From Myxococcales bacterium (GTDB taxonomy: Bacteria; Myxococcota; Myxococcia; Myxococcales; UBA5297), in the NCBI GenBank assembly GCA_031262165.1, contig JAISIF010000129.1, positions 1 through 57,493 on the forward strand: a stretch of 57,493 nucleotides of DNA, given 5' to 3'. Below, one piece after another: positions 48,250 to 57,493 of the stretch. Position numbers and translations under genes: made by a program. The notes beneath the pieces are model-generated. The model saw only the letters and a program-made list of their open reading frames with translations, ran no database searches and was not told the DNA's origin. Numbering within the stretch: the stretch's first letter is position 1; every line of letters begins with the position of its first letter.

Positions 48250-49689
48250 ATGGATCTCTCCAAAGGAAAACAACTCATCGAAGGTCCGCTCAAGCTCGTG
48301 GGTTTGGGCATCGAGAGCATCGTCGAAGGTGCCAAGGCTGCCGGTGCCAATGTGGTCGAGGTGACCTTCCAGCCGCCCGCGGGCGGTGATGCGACTCGGA
48401 TGCGCGCGCTTGCCAAGCTCTTCGAGCCGCCGCTCGCCGAAAAGATCGACGCGGCCAACCAGATCGCCCTCGAACGTCTGCTGGAGAGCCGCCCCACGCT
48501 CGTGGGTGTGGGCGTGGCGCGCGAGGTCATCCCAGGCATGAGCGACGATCTCATCCTGCACGCCGGACCGCCCATCACGTGGGAGCGCATGGCTGGCCCC
48601 TTGCGAGGCGCGATCATCGGCGGCCTCATCTACGAGGGCAAAGCCACGACGCCCGAGGAGGCAGAGGCGCTCGCCGCCTCCGGCAAGATTCGCTTCGATC
48701 CGTGCCACCACCACCACGCGGTCGGGCCCATGGCGGGCGTCGTCACGGCCTCGATGCCGGTCTGGATCGTCGAGGACATGGCAGGCGCGAACGCGGGCAA
48801 CCGCACCTACTGCACGCTCAACGAGGGCCTGGGCAAAGTGCTGCGCTTCGGCGCCTACAACGACGAGGTCGTCACGCGCCTGAAGTTCATCGAGCGCACG
48901 CTCGGCCCCGTGCTCGGTCGGACCATGGCAGGCCGCGGTCCCATCGATCTGAAGATGATCATGGCCCAGGCGCTCCAGATGGGCGACGAGGGCCACAATC
49001 GCAACCGCGCTGGCACCTCGCTGCTCTTCCGCGAGCTCGCGCCCGCCATGGTGCGCTTTGGCGGTGAGGCCGAGGACGTGGCCAAGTGCCTCGACTTCAT
49101 CTCGAAGAACGATCACTTCATCCTCAACCTCACGATGCCCATGGCCAAGTGCATGTTGATGGCGACCGAGGGCATCGCGCACGCGACCGTGCTCAGCGTG
49201 ATGGCGCGCAATGGCACCGACTTCGGCATCCAGGTCGCGAGCATGCCGGGACGCTGGTTCACTGGTCCGGCGCAGCTCATCCGCGGCCTCTACTTCCCGG
49301 GCTTCACGGACGAGCACGCCAACCCAGACATCGGCGACTCGGCCATCACCGAGACGGCTGGCTTTGGTGCCTTCTGCATGGCCGCCGCACCCGCCATCGT
49401 GCAGTTCGTGGGCGGAACAGTGAACGACGCGCTCAAGAACAGCCGCCAGATGGGCCGCATCACCGTGGGCAAAAATTCGCTCTTTCAGATTCCAGCGCTC
49501 GGGTTCGAGGGCAGCCCCACGGGCATCGACGTGCGCCTGGTCGAGGAGAAGAACCAACTGCCGGTCATCAACACGGGCATCGCGCACAAGGCCGCGGGCG
49601 TTGGCCAAGTCGGCGCTGGCCTCGTGAGCCCACCGTGGGAGTGCTTCCACCAGGCGCTCACGGCGATTGTGGAGCAGGAGAATGCTTAG
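48250..49689 (+). CDS. DUF1116 protein (YlbE/AllG-like)
   Basis: DPCHHHHAVGPMAGVVTASMPVWIVEDM; NRTYCTLNEGLGKVLRFGAY; adjacent to fdrA. Confidence 0.85.
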   Translation: MDLSKGKQLIEGPLKLVGLGIESIVEGAKAAGANVVEVTFQPPAGGDATRMRALAKLFEPPLAEKIDAANQIALERLLESRPTLVGVGVAREVIPGMSDDLILHAGPPITWERMAGPLRGAIIGGLIYEGKATTPEEAEALAASGKIRFDPCHHHHAVGPMAGVVTASMPVWIVEDMAGANAGNRTYCTLNEGLGKVLRFGAYNDEVVTRLKFIERTLGPVLGRTMAGRGPIDLKMIMAQALQMGDEGHNRNRAGTSLLFRELAPAMVRFGGEAEDVAKCLDFISKNDHFILNLTMPMAKCMLMATEGIAHATVLSVMARNGTDFGIQVASMPGRWFTGPAQLIRGLYFPGFTDEHANPDIGDSAITETAGFGAFCMAAAPAIVQFVGGTVNDALKNSRQMGRITVGKNSLFQIPALGFEGSPTGIDVRLVEEKNQLPVINTGIAHKAAGVGQVGAGLVSPPWECFHQALTAIVEQENA

Positions 49690-49728
49690 ATCGCCGTTGC
49701 ATCGATGATGGATGGCGCCATCGAAGGG

Positions 49729-49764
49729 AAACAGGCTCGATCGAAAGATTGGGCCTGTTTTTTT
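49729..49764 (+). terminator. Rho-independent terminator after the fdrA-DUF1116 pair
   Basis: aacaggc...gcctgtttttttt. Confidence 0.75.
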
Positions 49765-49901
49765 ATCTCGAAAACCTCATTTCGAATCTCGAGACCCCGT
49801 CGTCATTGCGAGGAGCGAAAGCGACGAAGCAGTCCTATCGACGAAAAAATTCGCCAACCATCCTGGATTGCTTCGCTCGCACTGACGGAACTTCGAAGTC
49901 T

Positions 49902-51095
49902 TCACCGCTTGGGGCGCTCGCCCAGCACCACGCTGATCTCCTGCTCGATGCCATCGCGCAGGACCTTCAGCCGAATGTTCTGTCCCGGGGTGAACTGGGA
50001 GATCTGACGGATGAGATGGGAGGCGCTCTGGATGGGCTCGCCCTCGATGTCGATCACGATGTCGCCCGTCTTGAGGCCCGCGGCCTCGGCAGGGCCGTTT
50101 CGATGGATCGATCGGATGCAGGCGCCCTCGGCTTCGGACAGGTTCGTGGCGCGCATCTCCTCTTCGAGGAGGTTGCGGGCCGAGGCGCCCAGAAAGCCGC
50201 GCCGGATCTCGCCATGTTCGACGAGCACGGGCAGCAAGGTGCGGATGAGGTCGCTCGGGACCGCAAAGCCGATGCCGTCGGCCTGATCCACGATGGCCGT
50301 GTTGATGCCCACCACACGCCCCTCCAGATTGAACAGCGGGCCGCCCGAGTTGCCCGGATTGATGGCCGCGTCCGTCTGGAGATAGCTGTCGAAGGGGTTC
50401 TCTCCCAGCTCGCGTGCCGTCCCGGAGATGATGCCGTAGGTGACCGTGAGCTGGAGTCCGAAGGGGTTTCCGATGGCCACCACGAAGTCGCCCACGCGCA
50501 GTGACTTCGACGCCCCGAGCTCGGCAAAGGTGATCGTTTCGTCCAACTCGACGAGCTGGATCAGCGCCACGTCCGTCTCGGGGTCCCTGCCGATCAGGCG
50601 CGCCTGGCGCTCTCGGCCATCGGCCAGCCGCACGAGGATGCGCTCAGCGCCCTCGATGACGTGGTTGTTCGTGAGGATCGTCCCATCGGGCGCGATGAGC
50701 ACGCCCGAGCCGATGGTGCGCGGCCCATCATCGAGCATCCCCATCAGCCGATCCCAGAAGCCCCGCTCTCCCCTCGTCATCACCTCGACCACGGTGGGCC
50801 GCACTCGTTCGACGAGCGGCGCGAGCGAGGGCAACATCTGTGGCAGAGGCCGCTCGGAGAGGGCTTCCTGGCGCGCGGCAGTGGCGCTGTCTGGAGTCAG
50901 CTTTTGGGCGTCGAGCACGCGCGTGGACGGGGGCGGCGGTGTCGCGGGCGCCTGTTCCGTCGCGGCCGCAGCGCTCGGCTCGCTCGCGTTCGCGCTCATC
51001 TCAGGAACGTCGGGCTGCACCGAGATGACCGCGATCTCTGCCAGCGCCCAGGCGATCCACAAGAGCAGTGCCGCCCTCGAAAGCTCACGCCACAT
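49902..51095 (-). CDS. HtrA/DegP-family serine protease with PDZ domain
   Basis: GSGVLIAPDGTILTNNHVI, TDVALIQL, TDAAINPGNSGGPLFN, GPAEAAGLKTGDIVIDIEGEPI. Confidence 0.92.
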   Translation of the reverse strand: MWRELSRAALLLWIAWALAEIAVISVQPDVPEMSANASEPSAAAATEQAPATPPPPSTRVLDAQKLTPDSATAARQEALSERPLPQMLPSLAPLVERVRPTVVEVMTRGERGFWDRLMGMLDDGPRTIGSGVLIAPDGTILTNNHVIEGAERILVRLADGRERQARLIGRDPETDVALIQLVELDETITFAELGASKSLRVGDFVVAIGNPFGLQLTVTYGIISGTARELGENPFDSYLQTDAAINPGNSGGPLFNLEGRVVGINTAIVDQADGIGFAVPSDLIRTLLPVLVEHGEIRRGFLGASARNLLEEEMRATNLSEAEGACIRSIHRNGPAEAAGLKTGDIVIDIEGEPIQSASHLIRQISQFTPGQNIRLKVLRDGIEQEISVVLGERPKR

Positions 51096-51177
51096 CGCGC
51101 GCCTCCCTCGACCCAACCCCCAGCTCATCGGCGGAGCATCGACGACGAGATCTCTCGACAAGCGACGCCCGGCGCGC

Positions 51178-51438
51178 TCAGGCCTGGGCGCCACTCCAGA
51201 CGAAGCGCCGCCGCTCTTCGTGGGCGCGAATCAGGTAGCCCATCAACATCAGCGAGGAGCTGTTCTCGAGGATGCGCGAGGGATCTTTGGAGATGAGGTT
51301 CGCGCTGTAGGACAGGAAGAACTGCGCGAGATCTTCCCCCGCCTCACGGAGGATGAGCGCGTTGAGCACAGAGGCCTCCATCGTCCGGATGTCGTTGATG
51401 AAGCCGACCGCGATCTTCTTCTTCTCGTTCTTCTCCAT
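51178..51438 (-). CDS. Small protein of unknown function
   Basis: MEKNEKKKIAVGFINDIRTMEASVLNALILREAGEDLAQFFLSYSAN; uninterrupted ORF. Confidence 0.5.
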   Translation of the reverse strand: MEKNEKKKIAVGFINDIRTMEASVLNALILREAGEDLAQFFLSYSANLISKDPSRILENSSSLMLMGYLIRAHEERRRFVWSGAQA

Positions 51439-51713
51439 CCCGCGCCTCCCCGTTCCCCTTCCCCATCCGACCGCTGCCCAGAGGAGGTTTTGGACGGGGT
51501 GGACGATGCGCAAGGGCCCGATGCAGCGCTGACATCAGCTCGGCGTCGCCCCCTCCCTCTCCCGGTCGCTGCGCGACGGAGTTCTCCCACGAGTGGGAGA
51601 GGGATTTTTGTGCTGGTTGTCTCGACTGATCCGCGATCTTTTCCCTCTCCCGTTTGACGGAAGAGGGTCGACGCGCAGCGATCAGGAGAGTGGGGCCGGA
51701 GAGTGGGGCTTCG

Positions 51714-52607
51714 TCACGCGAAGACCACGGTCTTGTTGCCGCAGACGAGGATGCGATCTTCGAGGTGCCAACGGACGGCGCGCGCCAGCACGACCTTCTC
51801 GAGATCGCTGCCCTTGCGCGAGAGGTCGGTGGCTCGATCGCGGTGTGAGCAGCGCACCACGTCCTGCTCGATGATCGGCCCCTCGTCGAGGTTGACCGTC
51901 GTGTAGTGCGCCGTTGCGCCGATGAGCTTCACACCTCGGGCATGGGCCTGCTGGTAGGGCTTGCCGCCCTTGAAGGCGGGCAGAAACGAGTGGTGGATGT
52001 TGATGATGCGCTCGGGAAAACGCTCGATGAACGACCCGCTGAGGATCTGCATGTAGCGGGCAAGCACGATGAGATCGACGCCTTCGGCTTCGAGCAGCGC
52101 GGCCTCGGCCTCCTCCTGCGCGTGCTTTGTCTCGGGCGAGATCGGGAACATGTGAAACGGGATCTGGAAATAATCGGCGATCGGGCGGAGCGCCTCGTGG
52201 TTGCTGACGATGAGCGGAATGTCGCAGTCGAGCTCGCGCGAGTGCCAGCGGGCGAGCAGATCGATGAGGCAGTGATCGTATCTCGACACGAAGATCGCCA
52301 CGCGCTTGCGCTCATCCCCCCAGCACAGGCGCCACTTCATCGAGAAACGCTCGGCCACTTCGCCGATGCCTCGGACGAGCGTCGCGCGGTCGGTGCGCAG
52401 CTCGCTCGCGTCGAAGCGGATGCGCTGGAAGAACTGTCCGGCCGTTGGATCCGCGTGCTGATCCGAGTCGAGGAGGTTGGCGCCGTGGCCAGCGAGGATC
52501 TGCGCCAGGGCGGCGACGAGGCCACGCCGATCGGCACAAGAGACGAGGAGTGTCCCCAGATCGCGCGGGCGCGGATCGGAGGTGGTGGGCGGAAGGGAGG
52601 GCGGCAT
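51714..52607 (-). CDS. purU: Formyltetrahydrofolate deformylase
   Basis: LVSCADRRGLVAALAQILAGHGANLLDSDQHAD; SNHEALRPIADYFQIPFH; VLARYMQILSG; NIHHSFLPAFKGGKPYQQAHARGVKLIGATAHY. Confidence 0.95.
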   Translation of the reverse strand: MPPSLPPTTSDPRPRDLGTLLVSCADRRGLVAALAQILAGHGANLLDSDQHADPTAGQFFQRIRFDASELRTDRATLVRGIGEVAERFSMKWRLCWGDERKRVAIFVSRYDHCLIDLLARWHSRELDCDIPLIVSNHEALRPIADYFQIPFHMFPISPETKHAQEEAEAALLEAEGVDLIVLARYMQILSGSFIERFPERIINIHHSFLPAFKGGKPYQQAHARGVKLIGATAHYTTVNLDEGPIIEQDVVRCSHRDRATDLSRKGSDLEKVVLARAVRWHLEDRILVCGNKTVVFA

Positions 52608-52716
52608 GCTCGTCGCTCGAAGAGGTCAAAAAAGAAGGGCGACTTCATTCGATGGAGCCGCCCTTGAAAACACTGCGAAGTCGTCTGTTTGGTCAGTGAC
52701 CTACTCGGCCTTCTGC

Positions 52717-53184
52717 TCAGCTTTGGGCCATGAGGTGTGCCTTGAGTGCGTCGAGGCAGGCGAGCGCCGAATCCTTGGAGACGAGGAGGCGTGGCACGAT
52801 CACGTCCAGAATGAGCTCGCGCTCCTGCTTGGAGAGGATCTTGTCGAGGCTGAGGATCGACATCGCCTCTTCGAACAGCGCGTGGCCAATGCCGCTTTTG
52901 AACTGCTCGGGCACGGCGTCCATGGCGTCGAACACCTGCTTGAGGCGGTCGTCCTCGACGGGCTTCCCCGTACGCAGTCCTTCGAGGTGCTCGGAGAACA
53001 TCATCTTGACCTCGGCGTCCGAGAGGAGCGTCGCGCTCAGCGGGCGCTCGAGCACCTGTTCCTCGGCGGAGGCCAGGCCATCCCAGGAGGCGACGAGGAG
53101 CTTGATGTTCACCGAGGCGCGGTCGCAGGCGAGGGCGAGCTCGGGATCGTTGAGCGCGTCGAGAAGTTCTTTCGAGAGGGCCAT
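52717..53184 (-). CDS. Protein of unknown function
   Basis: Uninterrupted 155-aa ORF of helical composition. Confidence 0.5.
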   Translation of the reverse strand: MALSKELLDALNDPELALACDRASVNIKLLVASWDGLASAEEQVLERPLSATLLSDAEVKMMFSEHLEGLRTGKPVEDDRLKQVFDAMDAVPEQFKSGIGHALFEEAMSILSLDKILSKQERELILDVIVPRLLVSKDSALACLDALKAHLMAQS

Positions 53185-53293
53185 GCGCTGTCTCCTGATG
53201 GGTGGCGTGAAGGTTTGAGGGGGAGGCTTCGAGAGTGGAGCGCGGGCCTCTAGTCGAAAAGGGTTCTCACGAACAAGTGAAACCCGCTGGCAT

Positions 53294-53418
53294 CAGGACA
53301 ATCGACGCCTCACCCTTGGCTCACTGGGTTTTGATGTCGAATGACGACCATGGGGCGTTGCACGCAGCCTCCCTACACATCCCTCGCGACCTCCAAACGA
53401 CAGAACCCGATCTCCCTT
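53294..53418. repeat. Palindromic repeat family B copy
   Basis: caggacaatcgacgcc...gaatgacgaccatggggcgttgcacgcagcctccctac...cagaacccgatctccctt. Confidence 0.5.
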
Positions 53419-53690
53419 CGGCTCCCTCCCCCCTCTAGAGGCCATCGAGTGCTAACGGGCCACCCCGCAACTCCCTCGTGTCGCCTTCTCCGACATCCCT
53501 CTCGGTGAGTGGGATTCTCATAAGAAGAAAAGCCCCCCTCTTTTGGGGGAGGGGCGCACCGCTTTGAGGAAGGTGGCGTGTCGAGCGATTGGCGAACTCG
53601 ACAAACGCCCTGCTGAAGCCTTCGAATTAGAATTAGGTTTGACAACCCATCGAGGCGAGTGCATAGGGCCGCGCCGTTTTTATGGACGCC

Positions 53691-53762
53691 GGGCGATTAG
53701 CTCAGCGGTAGAGCACTGCCTTCACACGGCAGGGGTCGCTGGTTCGAAACCAGCATCGCCCA
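53691..53762 (+). tRNA. tRNA-Val(CAC)
   Basis: Cloverleaf: acceptor gggcgat/atcgccc; anticodon stem-loop ctgcc-ttCACac-ggcag; T arm gctgg-ttcgaaa-ccagc. Confidence 0.95.
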
Positions 53763-53773
53763 CACCCAAATGA

Positions 53774-53812
53774 CCGGAACTCGCTCAGCGCGGGTTCCGG
53801 TTTTCGTTTTTT
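53774..53812 (+). terminator. Terminator after tRNA-Val
   Basis: ccggaac...gttccggttttcgtttttt. Confidence 0.75.
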
Positions 53813-53923
53813 CGAGTCGGATCGAATCGATGCTGCCGTTGACGTCGGTCTGCTAGAGAGCGCCTCCTTTTCGGCCCCCCCCCCCTCCATGCTGGCGCGC
53901 ATTGCCAGAGCAGAAGGTGCCGG

Positions 53924-54376
53924 ATGAATCGACGCGATTTTCTCGAGGGCCTGCTCACGCCGGTCATGGATTTCGAGACGGCCTTCTGCAACTTCGACTG
54001 CACGCGCTGCGCTCAGGCCTGCCCCAGGGGCGCGCTCCCGCCGCTCACGCGTGAGGAGAAGCAGCGCATCCAAGTGTGCCGCGCCGCCTTCGACAGGGGC
54101 CTGGGCATCGTGAACACGGACGGCACCTACTGCGGCGCCTGTTCGGAACACTGCCCCACGCAGGCCGTCCAGATGGTCCCGGTCCGCGATGGGCTGACCA
54201 TCCCCGAGGTCGACGCGGATGGCTGTGTCGGCTGCGGCGCCTGCGAATAGATCTGCTCGGTCCGGCCAAGGCACGCGATCCACGTCGAGGGCAACGCGGT
54301 CCACCAGACAGCGCGCGCGCCTCGGACGGGGTCAGACACTCGGCCTGAGATCGACATCGACGACTTCGGGTTCTGA
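53924..54376 (+). pseudogene. 4Fe-4S ferredoxin-type protein interrupted by an in-frame TAG
   Basis: FCNFDCTRCAQACPRGA, YCGACSEHCPTQAV, CVGCGACE-TAG(54248)-ICSVRPRHAIHVEG; same frame resumes to TGA at 54376. Confidence 0.75.
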
Positions 54377-54502
54377 GTCGGAAGCGGCTGGTGGACGGGG
54401 GAGACGGCAGTGGGAGGAGGCGCTCGAGCGTCCACGCTTTTCCTCTCCCGAATGGAGCTGTCGGAGAGAGGCGGCGCGGAATCGAGATTTTTCAGTCAGG
54501 CC

Positions 54503-55678
54503 CTAAAACCGCCCGACGAGCGAGATCGTCCCGACCTGCCGCAGGTAGCTCAGCGACGTGTCGTCGTCGCGCCGCGGCAGCTCCATCCACGAGAGGCTGT
54601 ATTTGAGCTCGATCTCGATGTGCTCCGTGAGAGGGCGCGCCAGCTTCAGGGTCGAGCTGCTCTGTGACTCGTCGTCGTAGAGGAGCAAGTCGATGAGGTC
54701 ATCCGAGAGGTAGAGGCCATCTGGGTAGTGCAGCGTCTGCCAGGCCAGGTGCAGCCCCACGAAGACAGACCACGGCAGGCGCGTGGTCATCGCCACGAAG
54801 ACGCGGTGGCGCTGGAAGCTCTCGCCGAGGCTGTTCGACCAATTGCCCACCCACAGGTAGCCGCCCTGGAAGGCCGCCCTCTGGTGCCGGTAGGAGGCCT
54901 GGAGCTGCAGCGAGAGCAAGCGATCTCGCCGCACGACCGATCCGGGCATCTCGTCCGAAGCGCGCGCGAAGCCCTCGTAGGTCGGCAGCGCGCCGCGCAC
55001 ACCGAGCGCGAGCTGGAGGCGACGATGGACTTGCCACAATCCCCACAGGCCACCCCGAAGTCCCCAGAAGCCATAGTCCTCCTCGTGAGGATAGCTGAAG
55101 TGGCGCACGCCGAGCTCGCCCTTGAGCGCCAAGCCTCTCGCGATCCGCCACCGCGCCGATAGGTCGCCGGATAGGTCGAGGTAGTCGCGCAGACCATTGC
55201 GCGAGAAGCGCAGCTTGGCGTTCGCGCTGGCCTCGAAGGTCCAGTTCGAGGCGGTGCTGGCCACGTAGCCGAGCGCGAGCTGCTGGACCATGAGGTCCTC
55301 GGCGTCGAGGTTGAAGAATTTCTTGAGGCCGAGGTCGTAGCGCCCATGGAGGCGGTGGCGATCATCCAGCGAGAGCTCGCCGCGGGCCGTTCCAGCGAGA
55401 CCGGCAAAGGCGTCCGAGACAGCCTCTTCGCCGATCACGCGGCGCGCGTTCGTGTCCACGCCCGCGTTGAACGTGATGGTCGCCTCCCCATTGGCGCGCA
55501 CCGACGATGGCGATGTCGCTGGAGGTGGCGGCGACATGGGCGCTTCAGAGGCACGCGCATCGACACTCCCGCTCATCACGCCAACACCTTCGAGCGCTTC
55601 GTCCGCCTCGACGTCCACGCCTTGGGCAGACAAGGCGAGCGTCACGAGCGCGGTAAGAGCTGGGAGCAGAATCGGCAA
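54503..55678 (-). CDS. Predicted outer-membrane beta-barrel protein
   Basis: Signal peptide; alternating amphipathic strands; C-terminal Phe (ISLVGRF). Confidence 0.6.
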   Translation of the reverse strand: MPILLPALTALVTLALSAQGVDVEADEALEGVGVMSGSVDARASEAPMSPPPPATSPSSVRANGEATITFNAGVDTNARRVIGEEAVSDAFAGLAGTARGELSLDDRHRLHGRYDLGLKKFFNLDAEDLMVQQLALGYVASTASNWTFEASANAKLRFSRNGLRDYLDLSGDLSARWRIARGLALKGELGVRHFSYPHEEDYGFWGLRGGLWGLWQVHRRLQLALGVRGALPTYEGFARASDEMPGSVVRRDRLLSLQLQASYRHQRAAFQGGYLWVGNWSNSLGESFQRHRVFVAMTTRLPWSVFVGLHLAWQTLHYPDGLYLSDDLIDLLLYDDESQSSSTLKLARPLTEHIEIELKYSLSWMELPRRDDDTSLSYLRQVGTISLVGRF

Positions 55679-55738
55679 GGCGTCGGGTTCCGGGATCCAA
55701 TGAAGGGCGATCGGACGGGTCGGATAAAGCGGGGCGCT

Positions 55739-56995
55739 CTAGCGCGTCGCGCCAGCGCCGGGAAGCAAGATGATGTGCGTGATCTCAGGCGGCGCGCCCA
55801 CGCGGGCCGGCGGCCCCCAGTAGCCACAGCCGCGCGTGACGTAGAGCTGCCCTTTGCCGTGTCGATAAAGACCTGCCAGGAACCCATCGTTCGCGTGCCA
55901 CGCAAAGGGATGGAAAGGAAACATCTGGCCGCCGTGCGTGTGGCCAGACAGCTGGAGCGCGACCCCCTGCCCGACCGCATCCCTGAAGCCACGGGGTTGG
56001 TGGGTGAGCAGGATGCTCGGGCGATCACCGTGGCGGCGCTGGGCCAGCGCGCCGACCAGGTCATAGCCCGGGCTGATGCCGTGCCTGGCCATACTCCAGT
56101 CGTCCACACCGAGCAGGTCGAGGCCGTCTAGGTCCGCGCATTCGTTGCGCAGGACGCGGATGCCCAGCGAAGAGAGGAACGCCACCCACGGATCCACACC
56201 CGAGTAGATCTCGTGGTTCCCGACGACGAAGAAGGTTCCCAGGCGCGAACGGAGGTTGGCCAGCGGCGCGACGCTCGACGATAGCGCGTGGACTTTGCCG
56301 TCCACCAGATCGCCCGCGATGAACACGGCGTCGGGCGCGAGCGCGTTCACCTTGTCCACGAGATCCTGGACAAAGTCGCGACCGATCCAGCCACCCACGT
56401 GGATGTCGGACAGGAGCGCGATCGACAGCCCTGACAGGCGCTCGGAGAGGCCTTCGAGGTGGATGGGGCGACGCACGATCTGGCAGTGTTGCGCGCTCCA
56501 AAATCCCCAACCCGAGGTCGGCAGAGCCAGGCCAAGGCCGATCAGACCGCTGTTCTTGAGAAAGCGGCGGCGCTCGGGACGAAACGTGGCCTCCACTTCA
56601 GGCACCTCGGCGGAGATTGGCGCGAGGACCTCTTCCGCACTCGATGGCGCGACCGACGGTGGGAGCCTCAGCGCTTTGCGCCGACGCACGCGCTCCACGA
56701 GCCAGGCGACGAAGATCGCGAGATCGATCGCGAGCAGCGCAAACAGGCAGTAGAGCGCGATTGGCATCCACACGTAGCCCGCGCGCTGGAGGTAGAGGGC
56801 TGCCGTCCCTGGGAGGATCCGGGAGATGGTGTTCCCAAACGCGACGAAGAAGAGGAGCGTGAGGAGGATCGCCGCCCCTGCCCCTCTCTGACCGCGGCCT
56901 GAGAGGGGCCGCACCAAGCGTCGGTAGAAGTAATAGTGGGCAGCGATCAGGGCGATGGCCGCGATGGGAAAAAAGAAGAAAAACATGAGCACCAA
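55739..56995 (-). CDS. Membrane-anchored metallophosphoesterase (YkuE-like)
   Basis: N-terminal TM helices; SIALLSDIHVGG, FIAGDLVDG, VVGNHEIYSG, LTHQPRGF, SGHTHGGQMFPF. Confidence 0.9.
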   Translation of the reverse strand: MVLMFFFFFPIAAIALIAAHYYFYRRLVRPLSGRGQRGAGAAILLTLLFFVAFGNTISRILPGTAALYLQRAGYVWMPIALYCLFALLAIDLAIFVAWLVERVRRRKALRLPPSVAPSSAEEVLAPISAEVPEVEATFRPERRRFLKNSGLIGLGLALPTSGWGFWSAQHCQIVRRPIHLEGLSERLSGLSIALLSDIHVGGWIGRDFVQDLVDKVNALAPDAVFIAGDLVDGKVHALSSSVAPLANLRSRLGTFFVVGNHEIYSGVDPWVAFLSSLGIRVLRNECADLDGLDLLGVDDWSMARHGISPGYDLVGALAQRRHGDRPSILLTHQPRGFRDAVGQGVALQLSGHTHGGQMFPFHPFAWHANDGFLAGLYRHGKGQLYVTRGCGYWGPPARVGAPPEITHIILLPGAGATR

Positions 56996-57206
56996 GCCGT
57001 TGGGGCGATCCTCTCGAAGCGCGTTCGAAGCAAGCCAACTGCAATTTTAAGTGTGGGCGCGCCAGCCGACAGCACGCTCCCCCAATTGCTAGAGCGGGCG
57101 CCATGCAGTCGAGGCGCGAGAGGTGTCAACGCGGAAACGCTCATCGAACCGGGGGTGAGGCGCACGGAAGAATGACGTGAAAAACATCAGAATCCTCGAA
57201 AAATTC

Positions 57207-57235
57207 TTGACCTGGACAAAAGCCTCGACTAAAGA
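57207..57235 (+). promoter_or_regulatory. Sigma-70-type promoter for tRNA-Ala
   Basis: TTGACC-17 bp-TAAAGA, about 50 bp upstream of the tRNA. Confidence 0.55.
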
Positions 57236-57286
57236 GCCGCGCGTTTTTTCGGGAACTTCTCGAAAAGGCAGACAAATGAATACCCT

Positions 57287-57359
57287 GGGGCTGTAGCTCA
57301 GTTGGGAGAGCGCCTGAATGGCATTCAGGAGGTCATCAGTTCGATCCTGTTCAGCTCCA
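57287..57359 (+). tRNA. tRNA-Ala(GGC)
   Basis: Acceptor ggggctg/cagctcc; anticodon stem-loop cctga-atGGCat-tcagg; T arm atcag-ttcgatc-ctgtt with one T-T mismatch. Confidence 0.9.
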
Positions 57360-57493
57360 CTTAGAGGTTGGTTGTAGAAGTCCGTCGAAGTCCATAACCC
57401 GTTGAAATCACTGAGGTTTTCAGAGGTTTCGGGGCCAAGATGGACCCCGTGAAGGCCACGGACATCTGAAAAAACTGAGGTGTGACGTTTTTT

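Noticed and set aside
46632-48629. 665-aa minus-strand ORF opposite fdrA
   Set aside because: Antisense shadow of a recognisable protein; no domain signals.

Overview
57.5 kb window of a mostly high-GC bacterial chromosome, probably Myxococcota/deltaproteobacterial-grade judging from its codon usage and many lipoproteins (taxonomic inference only). The backbone holds housekeeping and metabolic genes (trpS, metF, rsfS, glyA, punA, hutI, purU, tRNA-Val, tRNA-Ala), regulators (tandem-FHA sigma-54 activator, NarL-type two-component pair, an ECF-sigma-like protein fused to a membrane segment) and many exported or lipoprotein genes. The most unusual region is about 14.2-24.3 kb. There, a lower-GC block with a Firmicutes-style methionine-to-cysteine set (mccB, mccA, YrrT-like methyltransferase) sits exactly at the 3' end of glyA. 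The gene now has a foreign-looking 3' tail, the host-like 3' end is displaced 3.2 kb downstream, and a perfect 87-bp direct repeat brackets the insert. A duplicated hydG leader/5' fragment is fused to the displaced glyA end, and no integrase is visible. The window also carries at least five copies of a ~130-175 bp MITE-like element with inverted termini (GGACTTATCCCTC/GAGGGATAAGTCC), one of which disrupts an RCC1-repeat lipoprotein gene. A second palindromic repeat family is also dispersed through it. All calls are from reading the sequence and the supplied translations; no searches were run.
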